A stretch of DNA of 64,000 nt from Latilactobacillus sakei subsp. sakei DSM 20017 = JCM 1157 (GCF_002370355.1 NZ_AP017929.1:930001-994000); one strand, 5' to 3'; counted from the first letter of the stretch, positions 6,568 through 15,293 are shown. Translations and numbers: made by a program. The notes: generated from the letters alone by a model not told the origin.

Positions 6568-7799
6568 TAGTTAGCCCAGTCACCGTTTCTGAAGACTGGT
6601 ACGATTTGACCATCATGTGTTAAACCATCGATATTCATATCACTTGAACCAACCATGAAATCAACGTGTGCTTGGCTACGATTTAAGCCAGCTGCTTTTA
6701 ATTCTTCTTGCGTCATGTCAGTGCCACCTTCAATTGAAAAGGCGTAAGCTGAGCCTAGAGCCAAATGATTTGACGCATTTTCGTCGAATAACGTATTGTA
6801 GAAGGTGATCTTTGATTGTGAGATTGGTGAAGGATCTGGTACTAAGGCGACTTCGCCTAAACTTTTAACGCCTTCGTCCGTTTGTAATAGTTTTTGAAGG
6901 ACATCGTTGCCTTCTTCAGCAGTGGCTTTAACCACGCGGCCGTTTTCGAAGGTGAATTGCATGTGATTCAAAGCGTTACCAGCATAGCTCAATGGTTTAG
7001 TTGATGAAATATAACCGTCAATATGGTTGGCATCAGCTGCTGAGAAGACTTCTTCAGTTGGCATGTTGGCAACGAATGGGCGACCATCGCTACTTTGGTT
7101 AGGACCACCAATCCAAATATGGTTTTCAGGTAAGCCGATTGTTAAATCAGTGCCAGGGGCAGTATAGTGAAGGGCTTTGAATTGGGCAGCGTTTAATTCG
7201 GCTGCTTTAGCTTGCAATTTCTTGCCATGTTCTTCCCAGGCTAAGATTGGATCTGGTTGGTCAACACGGGTTGTTTTGAAGATTTCAGTCCATAATTTAT
7301 CAGTAGCTTCTTGGGCTTCTAAATCAGGGAAGACTTTATGCGCCCAGGCAGGACTAGCAGCTGCTACAACGATCCAACTATTCTTGTTGGCTTGTGTTGC
7401 TTGGCGGACCTTGAGCATTGCTTTGCCATTGGCAAGTTGGGCAGCAGCAACCCGGTCGCCATCTAAGCCCTTCAAATTGTCGGGGTCACTAGACATCACC
7501 GAAATCCGTTTAGCGTCGTTTGCTAACCAGTAATCGTATTCTTGTTTTTGGAAGTCTGGCACGTCAATCAGACGTTCTTGCGCCTTGTGTTGCATGTTGA
7601 TGCGATCAATGGCATCATCTTGCCACTTGATAATCACTTCAGCAGCCCCTAAATCGTAACAAGCTGCCGTAATGTCGCGAGCAAATTCAGCTTGGCTAAC
7701 TGCAATTTGGATGACAACGGTATCGCCATCTTGGACGTTGATCCCCGTTTTAGCGATTAATGCTGCATATTTTTCAAGATTATGTTGGAAAGTCGTCAT
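6567..7799 (-). CDS. pepS: Aminopeptidase PepS (M29 family)
   Basis: Cytosolic metallo-aminopeptidase of 410 aa, the usual length for M29 enzymes, taking part in peptide breakdown for amino-acid supply. C-terminal metal-site blocks are visible: NMPTEEVFS, ATAEEGNDVL, ASNHLALGSAYAF and the closing QAHVDFMVGSSDMNIDG, which carries the His and Asp ligands. The N-terminal half (KYAALIAKTGINVQDGDTVV) also fits. The ATG at 7799 follows an AAGGAGG site. It heads a two-gene transcript with a small membrane protein. Confidence 0.93.
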   Translation of the reverse strand: MTTFQHNLEKYAALIAKTGINVQDGDTVVIQIAVSQAEFARDITAACYDLGAAEVIIKWQDDAIDRINMQHKAQERLIDVPDFQKQEYDYWLANDAKRISVMSSDPDNLKGLDGDRVAAAQLANGKAMLKVRQATQANKNSWIVVAAASPAWAHKVFPDLEAQEATDKLWTEIFKTTRVDQPDPILAWEEHGKKLQAKAAELNAAQFKALHYTAPGTDLTIGLPENHIWIGGPNQSSDGRPFVANMPTEEVFSAADANHIDGYISSTKPLSYAGNALNHMQFTFENGRVVKATAEEGNDVLQKLLQTDEGVKSLGEVALVPDPSPISQSKITFYNTLFDENASNHLALGSAYAFSIEGGTDMTQEELKAAGLNRSQAHVDFMVGSSDMNIDGLTHDGQIVPVFRNGDWAN

Positions 7800-7872
7800 A
7801 AAAAATCCTCCTTAAAGCCTATTTGATACCAATATCATAGCATAGGATGATTAAAAAAACTCGCCCCAACTA

Positions 7873-7886
7873 TAAAAACGTTTTCA
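7873..7886 (+). promoter_or_regulatory. Candidate cre (CcpA) site in the pepS-tetR divergent region
   Basis: TAAAAACGTTTTCA differs from the cre consensus TGWAANCGNTNWCA at one base. It lies between the divergent pepS and TetR genes, so it could affect either one. Confidence 0.4.
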
Positions 7887-7963
7887 TGTTATTTAATTTT
7901 ATGGTAGAGTGGCATTAAAGAATCTGTTTTTGAGTCAATAATGTGGTGGGAGGTGCTGGTAAC

Positions 7964-8521
7964 ATGGCACGTAAAAAAAGAATAAAAGCAGAACAAATTC
8001 TCGATAAAGCATACGAAATTGTTTTGACGGATGGGTTGAAATCAATCACAGCGCGTAAATTAGCAACCGCTTTGAATTGCTCAACACAGCCGATTTATCT
8101 TGAATTCGGGAGTATGTCAGAATTGAAACAAGCTGTCTTGGAACATGCTAAGGCGCGTTTGATTTGGTATGTCAGTGAAGAACAGCATCATGACGACGCA
8201 CTTGTTAATTTAGGTGTGGGCTATATTCGTTTTGCGACGGTTGAACCTGAACTCTACCGGGCGTTATTTATTGATAATCATTTTGGTGCTGCTGAAACAC
8301 GCGCTTTTGTTAACCAAGTGACGGATATTCGGCTCCATGATTATCAGCCACTCCAACGTCTGACAAAAGAACAGCAACAACAAGTAGTCAATGAAATTTG
8401 GATTACAATGACGGGCTTTGCCACGTTAATCAACGCGCACCTAGTGCAATTTGATGAAGAATCAGCCTCAATGCAAATCGGTGTGATGCTAATGCGCTGT
8501 TTTGAACTGGAACGGGTCTAA
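7964..8521 (+). CDS. TetR/AcrR family transcriptional regulator
   Basis: A 185-aa DNA-binding repressor. Residues about 5-55 form the TetR helix-turn-helix (KAEQILDKAYEIVLTDGLKSITARKLATALNCSTQPIYLEFGSM). A divergent ligand-binding helical domain follows with a WG-type C-terminal region (EIWITMTGFATLINA). The ATG at 7964 is preferred over an in-frame GTG at 7943 because GGGAGGTG lies between them. Target unknown: the divergent neighbour is pepS and the downstream gene is wecB, neither a classic TetR target. Confidence 0.85.
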   Translation: MARKKRIKAEQILDKAYEIVLTDGLKSITARKLATALNCSTQPIYLEFGSMSELKQAVLEHAKARLIWYVSEEQHHDDALVNLGVGYIRFATVEPELYRALFIDNHFGAAETRAFVNQVTDIRLHDYQPLQRLTKEQQQQVVNEIWITMTGFATLINAHLVQFDEESASMQIGVMLMRCFELERV

Positions 8522-8617
8522 AGAAATCGTTAAGAAACGATAATAATAATTGTCAATCGTGCGCCAAACGTGTAGCATAGTAAGGGATAGCAATAGTAAG
8601 TAGTAGGAGGTCTATTT

Positions 8618-9757
8618 GTGTCTAAAATTAAAGTAATGACCGTTTTTGGTACCCGACCAGAAGCCATTAAGATGGCGCCACTCGTATTGGAACTTAAAAA
8701 GCGCGATACAGAGTTTGAAGCGGTCACTGTTGTCACTGCTCAACATCGTCAGATGCTTGATCAAGTGCTTGAAATTTTTAAAATTAAACCAGATTATGAT
8801 TTAGATGTCATGAAACAGCGTCAAACCTTGAGTGAGATTACAAGTAACGTCTTGATGAATCTCGATCACGTGATTGCCACTGAAAAACCTGATATTGTCT
8901 TAGTGCATGGTGATACCACCACCACGTTTGCAGCTAGTATCAGTGCCTTCTATAATCAAACGGCCATTGGGCACGTTGAAGCAGGCCTTAGAACTTGGGA
9001 CAAGTATTCACCATTCCCAGAAGAAATGAATCGTCAATTAACCGATGTTTTAAGTGATCTTTATTTTGCACCAACAAGTCAAAGTAAAGCCAACTTATTA
9101 CAAGAAAACCATAACGAAGATAATATCTTCATTACTGGGAATACTGCGATTGATGCGCTTAAACAAACGGTGCAAAGCGACTATGATCACGATATTTTGA
9201 ACGTGGTGGATGCTGATAAACGCATGGTTCTAGTGACAATGCATCGTCGTGAAAACCAAGGCGAACCAATGAAGCGGGTCTTCAAAGTCATGCGTCAAGT
9301 GGTTGAGAGCCATGATGACGTTGAAATCGTCTATCCGGTTCATCTTAACCCAGTTGTGCAAGAAGCAGCGCAAAGCATATTAGGTAACCATCCACGGATT
9401 CATTTGATTGATCCACTAGATGTGGTTGACTTCCATAACTTAGCCGCTAGAAGTTTCTTCATCATGTCTGATTCAGGTGGTGTGCAAGAAGAAGCACCAT
9501 CACTTGGTAAACCAGTCTTGGTGCTTAGAGACACAACTGAACGTCCAGAAGGTGTTGAAGCTGGGACCTTGAAGTTAGTGGGCACACAACCTGAAATGGT
9601 ACACGATGCAATGGTTGAGTTGTTAGACAACCAAGAAGTTTATGATGCCATGGCGCAAGCTAAAAACCCATACGGTGACGGCTTTGCTTCAAAGCGGATT
9701 TTAGACGCAATTGCGTATCATTTCGAACAAACGAAGGAACGACCAGAAGAATTTTAA
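8618..9757 (+). CDS. wecB: UDP-N-acetylglucosamine 2-epimerase (non-hydrolysing)
   Basis: Cytosolic enzyme interconverting UDP-GlcNAc and UDP-ManNAc. The latter supplies ManNAc for wall teichoic acid linkage units and other surface glycans. Motifs: FGTRPEAIKMAPLV (residues about 10-23), VTAQHRQMLDQ, VHGDTTTTFA, HVEAGLRTWDKYSPFPEEMNR and SDSGGVQEEAPSLGKPVLVLRDTTERPEG, all diagnostic. The 379-aa length is normal. GTG start with a good AGGAGG site. It is followed by a strong bidirectional terminator, so probably monocistronic. The symbol mnaA is also used. Confidence 0.95.
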   Translation: MSKIKVMTVFGTRPEAIKMAPLVLELKKRDTEFEAVTVVTAQHRQMLDQVLEIFKIKPDYDLDVMKQRQTLSEITSNVLMNLDHVIATEKPDIVLVHGDTTTTFAASISAFYNQTAIGHVEAGLRTWDKYSPFPEEMNRQLTDVLSDLYFAPTSQSKANLLQENHNEDNIFITGNTAIDALKQTVQSDYDHDILNVVDADKRMVLVTMHRRENQGEPMKRVFKVMRQVVESHDDVEIVYPVHLNPVVQEAAQSILGNHPRIHLIDPLDVVDFHNLAARSFFIMSDSGGVQEEAPSLGKPVLVLRDTTERPEGVEAGTLKLVGTQPEMVHDAMVELLDNQEVYDAMAQAKNPYGDGFASKRILDAIAYHFEQTKERPEEF

Positions 9758-9772
9758 AACATGTTATAAACT

Positions 9773-9815
9773 AAAAGAGGCGCTACGACAGAATTTGTCG
9801 TGGCGCCTCTTTTGA
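9773..9815. terminator. Bidirectional terminator between wecB and gtrB
   Basis: AAAAGAGGCGC-TACGACA-GAA-TTTGTCG-TGGCGCCTCTTTT palindrome between convergent genes. Confidence 0.92.
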
Positions 9816-10748
9816 TTATTTCTTTTCTTTAACAATGTAGACTGGGCGGTTCTTAACTTCTAGATAAATCTTACCGATGTATTTACCGACAATCCCTAAA
9901 CAAAGGAGTTGTAAGCCACCAATCATTAGAACAACTGAGATGAGAGATGGCCAACCGCTTGTTGGATCACCGAAGATAATCGCACGGACAATGATGAAGA
10001 TTAGCGCGATTGACGCGATAATAAACGAGAAGAAACCGATAAATGAGGCAATTGCTAGCGGTGTTTCTGAGAAAGTGACAATCCCATCAAGTGAGTACTT
10101 GAAGAGTCCCCAGAAAGACCAGCTTGTTGTGCCAGCGACGCGATCTTGATTTTGATATTCAAGATATTTAGTGTCGAAACCAACCCAACTGAAGATACCT
10201 TTTGAAAAACGATTGTATTCAGTCATTTCAAGAATGGCATCGACCATTTGACGGGTCATTAAACGGTAATCACGCGCACCGTCCACAATTTTAGTTTGAG
10301 AAATATGATTGATAATTTGATAGAACTTTTTAGCGAAGAATGAACGAACGGGTGGTTCGCCAGCACGAGTTGTCCGGCGAGTGCCAACACAATCGTAACC
10401 CTCAACTTCGATACCTTGAATCATTTCAGGTAATAAAGCAGGGGGATCTTGGAGATCGACATCCATTACGGCGACGTAATCACCAGTTGCAGCTTGTAAA
10501 CCGGCGTATAACGCCGCTTCTTTACCGAAGTTTCTCGAAAATGAGATGTAATGCACGTGTTCTGGATCTTGTGCTTGTAATGTCCGCATTGCTGGTAGCG
10601 TTTGATCAGCGGAACCATCGTTAATAAATAAGTATTCGATAGCATGATCTGGTAATTGAGCCGCAACTTTTTCAACTGCTGCATAAAATAGTGGGACTGA
10701 TTCTTGCTCATTAAAACAGGGGACAATAATTGAAATCGTTTTGCTCAT
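9816..10748 (-). CDS. GtrB-type polyprenyl-phosphate glycosyltransferase (GT2)
   Basis: Membrane-anchored GT2 enzyme of 310 aa, expected to transfer a sugar from a nucleotide donor to undecaprenyl phosphate on the cytosolic face. The GT-A domain holds IIVPCFNEQESV, FINDGSADQT, SFSRNFGKEAALYAGL and the catalytic DVDLQDPP. Two C-terminal membrane helices follow (residues about 230-300), as in GtrB/CsbB/YkoT. It is the last gene of an operon with two GtrA-like flippase genes, forming a complete glucosylation module for wall polymers or lipids. The acceptor is unknown. Confidence 0.9.
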   Translation of the reverse strand: MSKTISIIVPCFNEQESVPLFYAAVEKVAAQLPDHAIEYLFINDGSADQTLPAMRTLQAQDPEHVHYISFSRNFGKEAALYAGLQAATGDYVAVMDVDLQDPPALLPEMIQGIEVEGYDCVGTRRTTRAGEPPVRSFFAKKFYQIINHISQTKIVDGARDYRLMTRQMVDAILEMTEYNRFSKGIFSWVGFDTKYLEYQNQDRVAGTTSWSFWGLFKYSLDGIVTFSETPLAIASFIGFFSFIIASIALIFIIVRAIIFGDPTSGWPSLISVVLMIGGLQLLCLGIVGKYIGKIYLEVKNRPVYIVKEKK

Positions 10749-10749
10749 G

Positions 10750-11172
10750 TTAAGCCTCCGTTGACTTATTGAAAATCCATTTACTGAAAATGTAGTTTGC
10801 CAGGATAATCATAAATTGATCGATAATCTTAACCACCATGTTAGGACCATGGAGCATTGAAATACCGACAAACATTATCGCAGTATCCATTATATAGGAT
10901 ATACCACGGAAGAAAAAGAAACTAGCTATTTCATGTGAAAAATCTCTAAAAGTCGTGTATTTTGACTGAAAAACCCAGGTTTTATTAGTGAAAAAGGCAA
11001 ATAGAACTGATAAAAACCAAGCAATGGTATTACTGAGTAAGTAATACATACCAGTATATTGGTCTAAAAGGTAGAAAACAACCATATTGACGGCGGTTGT
11101 TAATACCCCGAAGACTAGATACATTAATTGTTCCCAATATTTATGAATGAGATTTTGAATTGTTTTAATCAT
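10750..11172 (-). CDS. GtrA-family membrane protein (copy 2)
   Basis: Four-helix GtrA domain protein of 140 aa, thought to flip polyprenyl-phosphate sugar across the membrane. Typical segments are LMYLVFGVLTTAVNMVVFYLLD and FFTNKTWVFQSK. It starts 8 bases inside the upstream gtrA copy and ends 1 base before gtrB, so the three genes are translationally linked. It is clearly paralogous to its neighbour, sharing FFTNK..VFQSKYTTF and SFFFFRG.S. Two copies may form a heteromeric flippase or serve two substrates. Confidence 0.88.
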   Translation of the reverse strand: MIKTIQNLIHKYWEQLMYLVFGVLTTAVNMVVFYLLDQYTGMYYLLSNTIAWFLSVLFAFFTNKTWVFQSKYTTFRDFSHEIASFFFFRGISYIMDTAIMFVGISMLHGPNMVVKIIDQFMIILANYIFSKWIFNKSTEA

Positions 11173-11647
11173 GATCGCCTCGTTTTAAAATAGTATGATA
11201 ATGGCGCAGAATACGACCGCGTAAGGCCATCTGCCGCTCACTTTTCTTGAAGGTGTAGCTTGTCGTAATGTAATTGACGATACCGACGATTAATTGATCG
11301 ACAATCTTGGCTGTCATACTCTGCCACCCTAGAAATGAGATGGCAACAATCATCAGACCGTTATCTAAGAAAAAGGAAACGCCACGGAAGAAGAAAAAGG
11401 AAATCACTTCGCGAAAGAGCGCCTTGAAAGTTGTGTATTTAGATTGGAACACTAAGGACTTATTGGTGAAAAAGCCAAATAAATTCGCCAGTAACCAAGC
11501 AATCGTGTTTGCTAACAAGTAAGGCCAAATGATTGTGTGACGAAAGACCCAGTAAGTGAAGATGTTGACCAGGGATGCTAGAAAGCCAAAAACGGTGTAG
11601 GTCAATAAATCCCGGTATTTAAATAATAGCCGCTTAATAAAAGCCAT
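11165..11647 (-). CDS. GtrA-family membrane protein (copy 1)
   Basis: A 160-aa GtrA protein with four hydrophobic segments (LLTYTVFGFLASLVNIFTYWVF; ANTIAWLLANLFGFFTNK; FFFFRGVSFFLDNGLMIVAIS; IVDQLIVGIVNYITTSYTF). It is first in the gtrA-gtrA-gtrB operon and overlaps the next gene by 8 bases. A basic tail of about 25 residues after the last helix is absent from the second copy. A terminator for the upstream flavodoxin transcript lies about 50 bases ahead, so the operon promoter must be in 11650-11700. Confidence 0.88.
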   Translation of the reverse strand: MAFIKRLLFKYRDLLTYTVFGFLASLVNIFTYWVFRHTIIWPYLLANTIAWLLANLFGFFTNKSLVFQSKYTTFKALFREVISFFFFRGVSFFLDNGLMIVAISFLGWQSMTAKIVDQLIVGIVNYITTSYTFKKSERQMALRGRILRHYHTILKRGDHD

Positions 11648-11696
11648 AAAAAGAGCCCCTAAATTAATAATAGAATGTAAAACTAAAATAAGAAAA

Positions 11697-11733
11697 CTGG
11701 GCCCAAAGCAAAAGGGAATTGCCCTAGACCCAG
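11697..11733 (-). terminator. Terminator beyond the repeat array
   Basis: On the minus strand ACTGGG ... CCCAGTTTTC encloses an inner GGGCAATTCCC hairpin. It would end a transcript that starts at flavodoxin and runs through the four repeat units. Confidence 0.6.
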
Positions 11734-11754
11734 TGGGGAAATATTGAATTGGTG

Positions 11755-12244
11755 GAAACGTGTTTTGTCTGGCAACTTCTTCCGTTTAGCTACGATTGCC
11801 AAACGAACCATTACATGATTCATTCGGCAACCGGGTCTATACTCAGAAGCTAAACGCCAGCCAGAACACTCTGATTTGAAACGTGCTTTATAAACTAGCT
11901 TTCTGCGCTTAGCAACATCAGTCAAATCAGCGATTGCATCGCTAATCCGCCTGATTAAGCTAATGCTCAAAAGCTCCCAGTTTATAAACCACTCTGACTT
12001 GAAACGTGCTTTATAAAGCTGACTCCTGTGCTTAGCGACACTTGTCAAACTAGCGATTGCATCGCTAATTCGCCAAGTTAAGCTAATGCTCGGAGTCAAA
12101 CCGCTTTATAAAGCACTCTGATTTGAAATGTGCTTTCTAAGTTAGCATCTTGTGCCTAGCTACGTCTAGCAAATAGGCAACAAAGTTGACTATTCACCAG
12201 CCTAGGCTAGTGCTCAGATGCTGACCAGCTTAGAGAGCACTCTG
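11755..12244 (-). repeat. Tandem array B of four structured repeat units
   Basis: Four units start at 11755, 11878, 12001 and 12125, a period of 123-124 bp. Read on the plus strand each begins GAAA[C/T]GTG and ends CACTCTG. Each folds into a single long hairpin. Outer arms differ between units but remain complementary: GTGTTTTGTCTGGC/GCCAGCCAGAACAC, GTGCTTTATAAACT/AGTTTATAAACCAC, GTGCTTTATAAAGC/GCTTTATAAAGCAC and GTGCTTTCTAAG/CTTAGAGAGCAC. Units 2 and 3 share the central palindrome AGCGAT-TGC-ATCGCT. The last unit contains the flavodoxin stop codon, so the array is sense with flavodoxin and forms its 3' UTR. An open frame across the array is a by-product of the 123-bp period. Confidence 0.88.
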
Positions 12245-12682
12245 TTTTGCTACTATTTCTGCTACGAATTTTTCTAAGTGTTCAATGTCTTCTGCTTCTG
12301 GTGCGAGATCAACTTTAACCACGTCTGAGCCTTTGGTGGCACCGGTTTGTTCGAAGACGCCAGCGAAATCGTCGACTACTTTGCAGAATTCATCATAGAA
12401 GGTATCGCCTGAACCACAGACGCCGTAAACCTTACCTGTTAAATCCATTTCTTTTAAATCTTCATAGAAGTCAACGGCTTCGTCTGGTAAGTCACCGTCG
12501 TCGCCATAAGTGTAGCTGCAGACGATGCAGATGTCTGTGTCTTCAAAATCAGAAGGATCTGCTTGTGAGATTTCTGACGTTTCAACCGAGACGTCTAAGT
12601 TTTCGAGGGCTTCTTCAACGATATCGGCAATTTCCTCGTTATTACCGGTCATACTTGCGTAAACTACTTTTGCTGTTGCCAT
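12230..12682 (-). CDS. Flavodoxin
   Basis: FMN-binding electron carrier of 150 aa. The phosphate-binding loop YASMTGNNEEIAD is at residues about 8-20, and the flavin-flanking loops are SYTYGDDGDLPDE and GSGDTFYDEFC. The fold and length match short-chain flavodoxins. The ATG at 12682 is preferred over one four codons earlier because AAAGGATG is better spaced for it. The last codons and the stop codon lie inside a structured repeat unit, so the C-terminus Q-S-A-L is encoded by the repeat and the mRNA has a highly structured 3' UTR. Confidence 0.92.
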   Translation of the reverse strand: MATAKVVYASMTGNNEEIADIVEEALENLDVSVETSEISQADPSDFEDTDICIVCSYTYGDDGDLPDEAVDFYEDLKEMDLTGKVYGVCGSGDTFYDEFCKVVDDFAGVFEQTGATKGSDVVKVDLAPEAEDIEHLEKFVAEIVAKQSAL

Positions 12683-12871
12683 TATTAGGAACATCCTTTC
12701 ACGTGTGCAATGGTATGATGGCCCGCAACTGACGGACCAAAATAAAGATTCTGCTATATGGATTATAGCAAATGCCTAGAACTAAGAAAAGGCGTTGCGT
12801 TTAATCTTAATTAAAAAGCGGTCGGCCGTACACTTTTGAGTCAGATAGCGTATAATATGAGATTGAAGATA

Positions 12872-12891
12872 GACAGCGGGTTAACGCTGTC
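12872..12891 (+). promoter_or_regulatory. 5'-UTR hairpin before map
   Basis: GACAGCG-GGTTAA-CGCTGTC, perfect 7-bp stem, downstream of a TATAAT at 12851-12856 and about 50 bases before the map start. No T-run follows, so it is not a terminator. Its -35 box is weak. Confidence 0.5.
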
Positions 12892-12944
12892 GATTTACTG
12901 TTCCAACGAATAGTGAATTGGTAACAATTATTGGAGGTTTCATT

Positions 12945-13742
12945 TTGATTACATTAAAATCTGAACGAGAAATTAAAGGTATGGCAGCTTCGGGTGCTGT
13001 CATTGCCGGTGTTCATCGTGGTTTGCGCGATATTATCAAACCTGGTATTTCAAGCTGGGTTATCGAAGAATTTGCAAATGACTATATCGAAAAACAAGGT
13101 GCTAAGGCATCTGAAAAAGGTTTTGAAGGTTATAAGTATGCCACTTGTGTCTGTGTTAACGACGAAGTAGCACATGCTGTTCCTCGTAAAAACCTAATTT
13201 TAAAAGAAGGCGATATCGTCACTGTTGATATGACTGTTAACTTAGACGGTTATGAAAGTGATTCTTGCTGGACTTATGCGGTTGGCGAAATCGCACCAGA
13301 ATTACAAAAATTAATGGATGATACTCGCAAGGCTTTATACCTTGGGATTGATCAAGCAGTTGTTGGCAATCGCTTAGGTGATATCGGCCATGCCATCCAA
13401 CAATATACCGAAGTTGAAAACAACTACGGTGATGTTCGTGAATTAATCGGTCACGGTATCCAACCAACAATGCACGAACAACCTAACGTCCCTTCGTACG
13501 GTGAAGCAGGTAAGGGATTGCGTCTTAAAGAAGGGATGACCATTACAATCGAACCAATGGTCATCTTAGGTGGCACATGGCACATCAAGGCTAAGACAGT
13601 CCCTGGTGACGATTGGGAATACTACGTCTCAGCAGACGGCACAGCCTGTGCGCAATACGAACACACAATTGCCATCACAAAAGACGGCCCTAAAATCTTA
13701 ACATCACAAGATCCAGAAATGGATGCTAAATATTTACTATAA
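12945..13742 (+). CDS. map: Methionine aminopeptidase, type I
   Basis: Removes the initiator methionine from nascent proteins. The five metal ligands can be placed: Asp in VTVDMTVNLDG and YESDSCWTYAVG, His in LIGHGIQPTMHEQPNV, Glu in ITIEPM and Glu in YEHTIAI. At 265 aa it is slightly longer than E. coli Map, as in other lactobacilli. The start is a TTG at 12945 with GGAGG seven bases upstream. An in-frame GTG at 12918 would overlap the ribosome-binding site and is less likely. It is followed by a terminator and then yihY. Confidence 0.94.
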   Translation: MITLKSEREIKGMAASGAVIAGVHRGLRDIIKPGISSWVIEEFANDYIEKQGAKASEKGFEGYKYATCVCVNDEVAHAVPRKNLILKEGDIVTVDMTVNLDGYESDSCWTYAVGEIAPELQKLMDDTRKALYLGIDQAVVGNRLGDIGHAIQQYTEVENNYGDVRELIGHGIQPTMHEQPNVPSYGEAGKGLRLKEGMTITIEPMVILGGTWHIKAKTVPGDDWEYYVSADGTACAQYEHTIAITKDGPKILTSQDPEMDAKYLL

Positions 13743-13746
13743 AATT

Positions 13747-13782
13747 AGAAACCTTCTCTAAAATGAGAAGGTTTCTTTTTTT
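13747..13782 (+). terminator. map terminator
   Basis: AGAAACCTTCTC-TAAAAT-GAGAAGGTTTCT plus T-run. Confidence 0.92.
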
Positions 13783-13911
13783 GCTTTCAGAAAACTATTA
13801 GTCCATAGTTAATTCGTGTATAATAGAAATGATAAATATGCCTTAAGAAGTCGGGAAAATAAGCCTTTCAGGTAGAACGACTAATGTGTAAAAGAGAATT
13901 TGGAGTGACAT

Positions 13912-14847
13912 ATGACAGTAGACAATCAAAACCAGTTACCGGTGGTAAAACAGGACTTATCCAGACGGCAGAAGTTGATTGCTGTGGTGAAGTTAATGAT
14001 GTTGCGTTCATCAGAAGCAAGCATTAGTGATAATTCGAAGGTAATCGCATATTATTCGTTATTATCAATCTTCCCACTATTAATCGTTATCGGGAACATC
14101 TTACCGTACTTCCAGTTAGATGTAATGAGTGTGGCGGATTACGTCCAAACGGCGGTGCCGCCCACGATATTCGACAAGATTATGCCAGTTCTGCAGTCCC
14201 TATTGAAGAAACGCAATGATGGCTTATTGTCCGTCGGGATCTTGGGGACGTTGTGGGCAGCGAGCATGGGGATTAATGCCTTAAAAAATAGTATTAACCG
14301 CGCGTATCGTGTTGAAAAAGTTCAGAACTTTGTTTTAAAACGCCTGATTTCTTTAGGGAGTACATTATTATTACTTCTATTATTAGTCGGTTTAATTGTT
14401 GTTTTTACATTCGGGCAACAAGTTTTGGAATTATTAGTCCCAATCTTTAACATTCCTAAGACATACGTTAATATTTTTAGTAGTTTAAAATGGCCAGTGA
14501 CGGGGATCGCCTTGTTCCTACTGCTGATTTTCATCTATTTCTTCGTTCCGAATGTGAAAATGCGATTGCGAAGTGTTCTGCCAGGGGCAGCACTGACAAC
14601 GGTTGGCTGGTTAATTCTTGCACAAGCCTTCTCATTGTATATTCGTTACTTCGGCACGTCATGGAATAGTTACGGTGCAATCGGCGCGGTGATTATCTTA
14701 CTCTTGTGGCTGAATTATTCCGCAACGATTCTGATGGTGGGGGCTGTCTTGAATGTTGTGATTGAAGAAGCACTGCATGGACATGTTAACGCCAGTCGCG
14801 GTAAGGTTCATGACTTCATTGCGCGTCGGCGCGATCAAAATGAATGA
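13912..14847 (+). CDS. YihY/BrkB family integral membrane protein
   Basis: Membrane protein of 311 aa with about six helices. The family signatures are present: DNSKVIAYYSLLSIFPLLIVIGN near residue 42, LWAASMGINALKNSINRAYRV, and SWNSYGAIGAVIILLLWLNYSATILMVGAVLNVV near the C-terminus. Although once annotated as RNase BN, the family is now regarded as transport-like proteins of unknown substrate. Probably its own transcription unit, with two consecutive terminators downstream. Confidence 0.88.
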   Translation: MTVDNQNQLPVVKQDLSRRQKLIAVVKLMMLRSSEASISDNSKVIAYYSLLSIFPLLIVIGNILPYFQLDVMSVADYVQTAVPPTIFDKIMPVLQSLLKKRNDGLLSVGILGTLWAASMGINALKNSINRAYRVEKVQNFVLKRLISLGSTLLLLLLLVGLIVVFTFGQQVLELLVPIFNIPKTYVNIFSSLKWPVTGIALFLLLIFIYFFVPNVKMRLRSVLPGAALTTVGWLILAQAFSLYIRYFGTSWNSYGAIGAVIILLLWLNYSATILMVGAVLNVVIEEALHGHVNASRGKVHDFIARRRDQNE

Positions 14848-14903
14848 CAGCCGAAAAATTAATGAGACAAAGCACAAATATGAATTGAAACGTTAACCAA
14901 TTA

Positions 14904-14953
14904 TATAGGTTGTAAGAATTCGGGAATCAACCGGATGATTACAACCTATTTTT
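14904..14953 (+). terminator. Terminator 1 after yihY
   Basis: ATAGGTTGTAA / TTACAACCTAT outer stem with an inner ATTCGG/CCGGAT stem and TTTTT tail. Confidence 0.75.
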
Positions 14954-14981
14954 AGTCTCTAAAATTAAAATTATTTATCTC

Positions 14982-15022
14982 AACCGATATGTCAAACTAA
15001 TGTTTTTACATATCGGTTTTTT
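14982..15022 (+). terminator. Terminator 2 after yihY
   Basis: AACCGATATGT / ACATATCGGTT stem followed by six T. The remaining bases to the EPS locus (15023-15293) are AT-rich with no ORF that I can support; they should hold the EPS promoter, but no convincing -35/-10 pair was found. Confidence 0.8.
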
Positions 15023-15293
15023 GATGGACTTAGATTTCGTAAACCACTTTCACTTTCGATACTTTAAAAATATTTAATTATTTAAAAATCTTGAATATTG
15101 AATTACCGCCCAATGTTAAGGGGGTTATTCACAATTTAGTGTGAAAACTAAGTGTTTTTTATTAAGGTGTATTCCAGAAAAGGATTTCTTTTTAATAAAA
15201 GTTATACTACAATAGGAAGTATCGTGATTATAAATAGTATGTAATGTGATTGATTATTTTTTTTGTTTAGTTTTCGAGGAGGATACGAAACGG

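Noticed and set aside
7177-7533. Plus-strand ORF of 118 codons inside pepS
   Set aside because: Antisense shadow of a strongly conserved gene, with biased composition and no ribosome-binding site.
11683-12099. Minus-strand ORF of 138 codons across the repeat array
   Set aside because: The array period of 123 bp (41 codons) keeps one frame open by chance; codons translate into repeated text mirroring the DNA repeat, and there is no ribosome-binding site.
11755-12244. CRISPR array
   Set aside because: The regular 123-bp spacing comes from whole diverged hairpin units; there are no short identical repeats with unique spacers and no cas genes.
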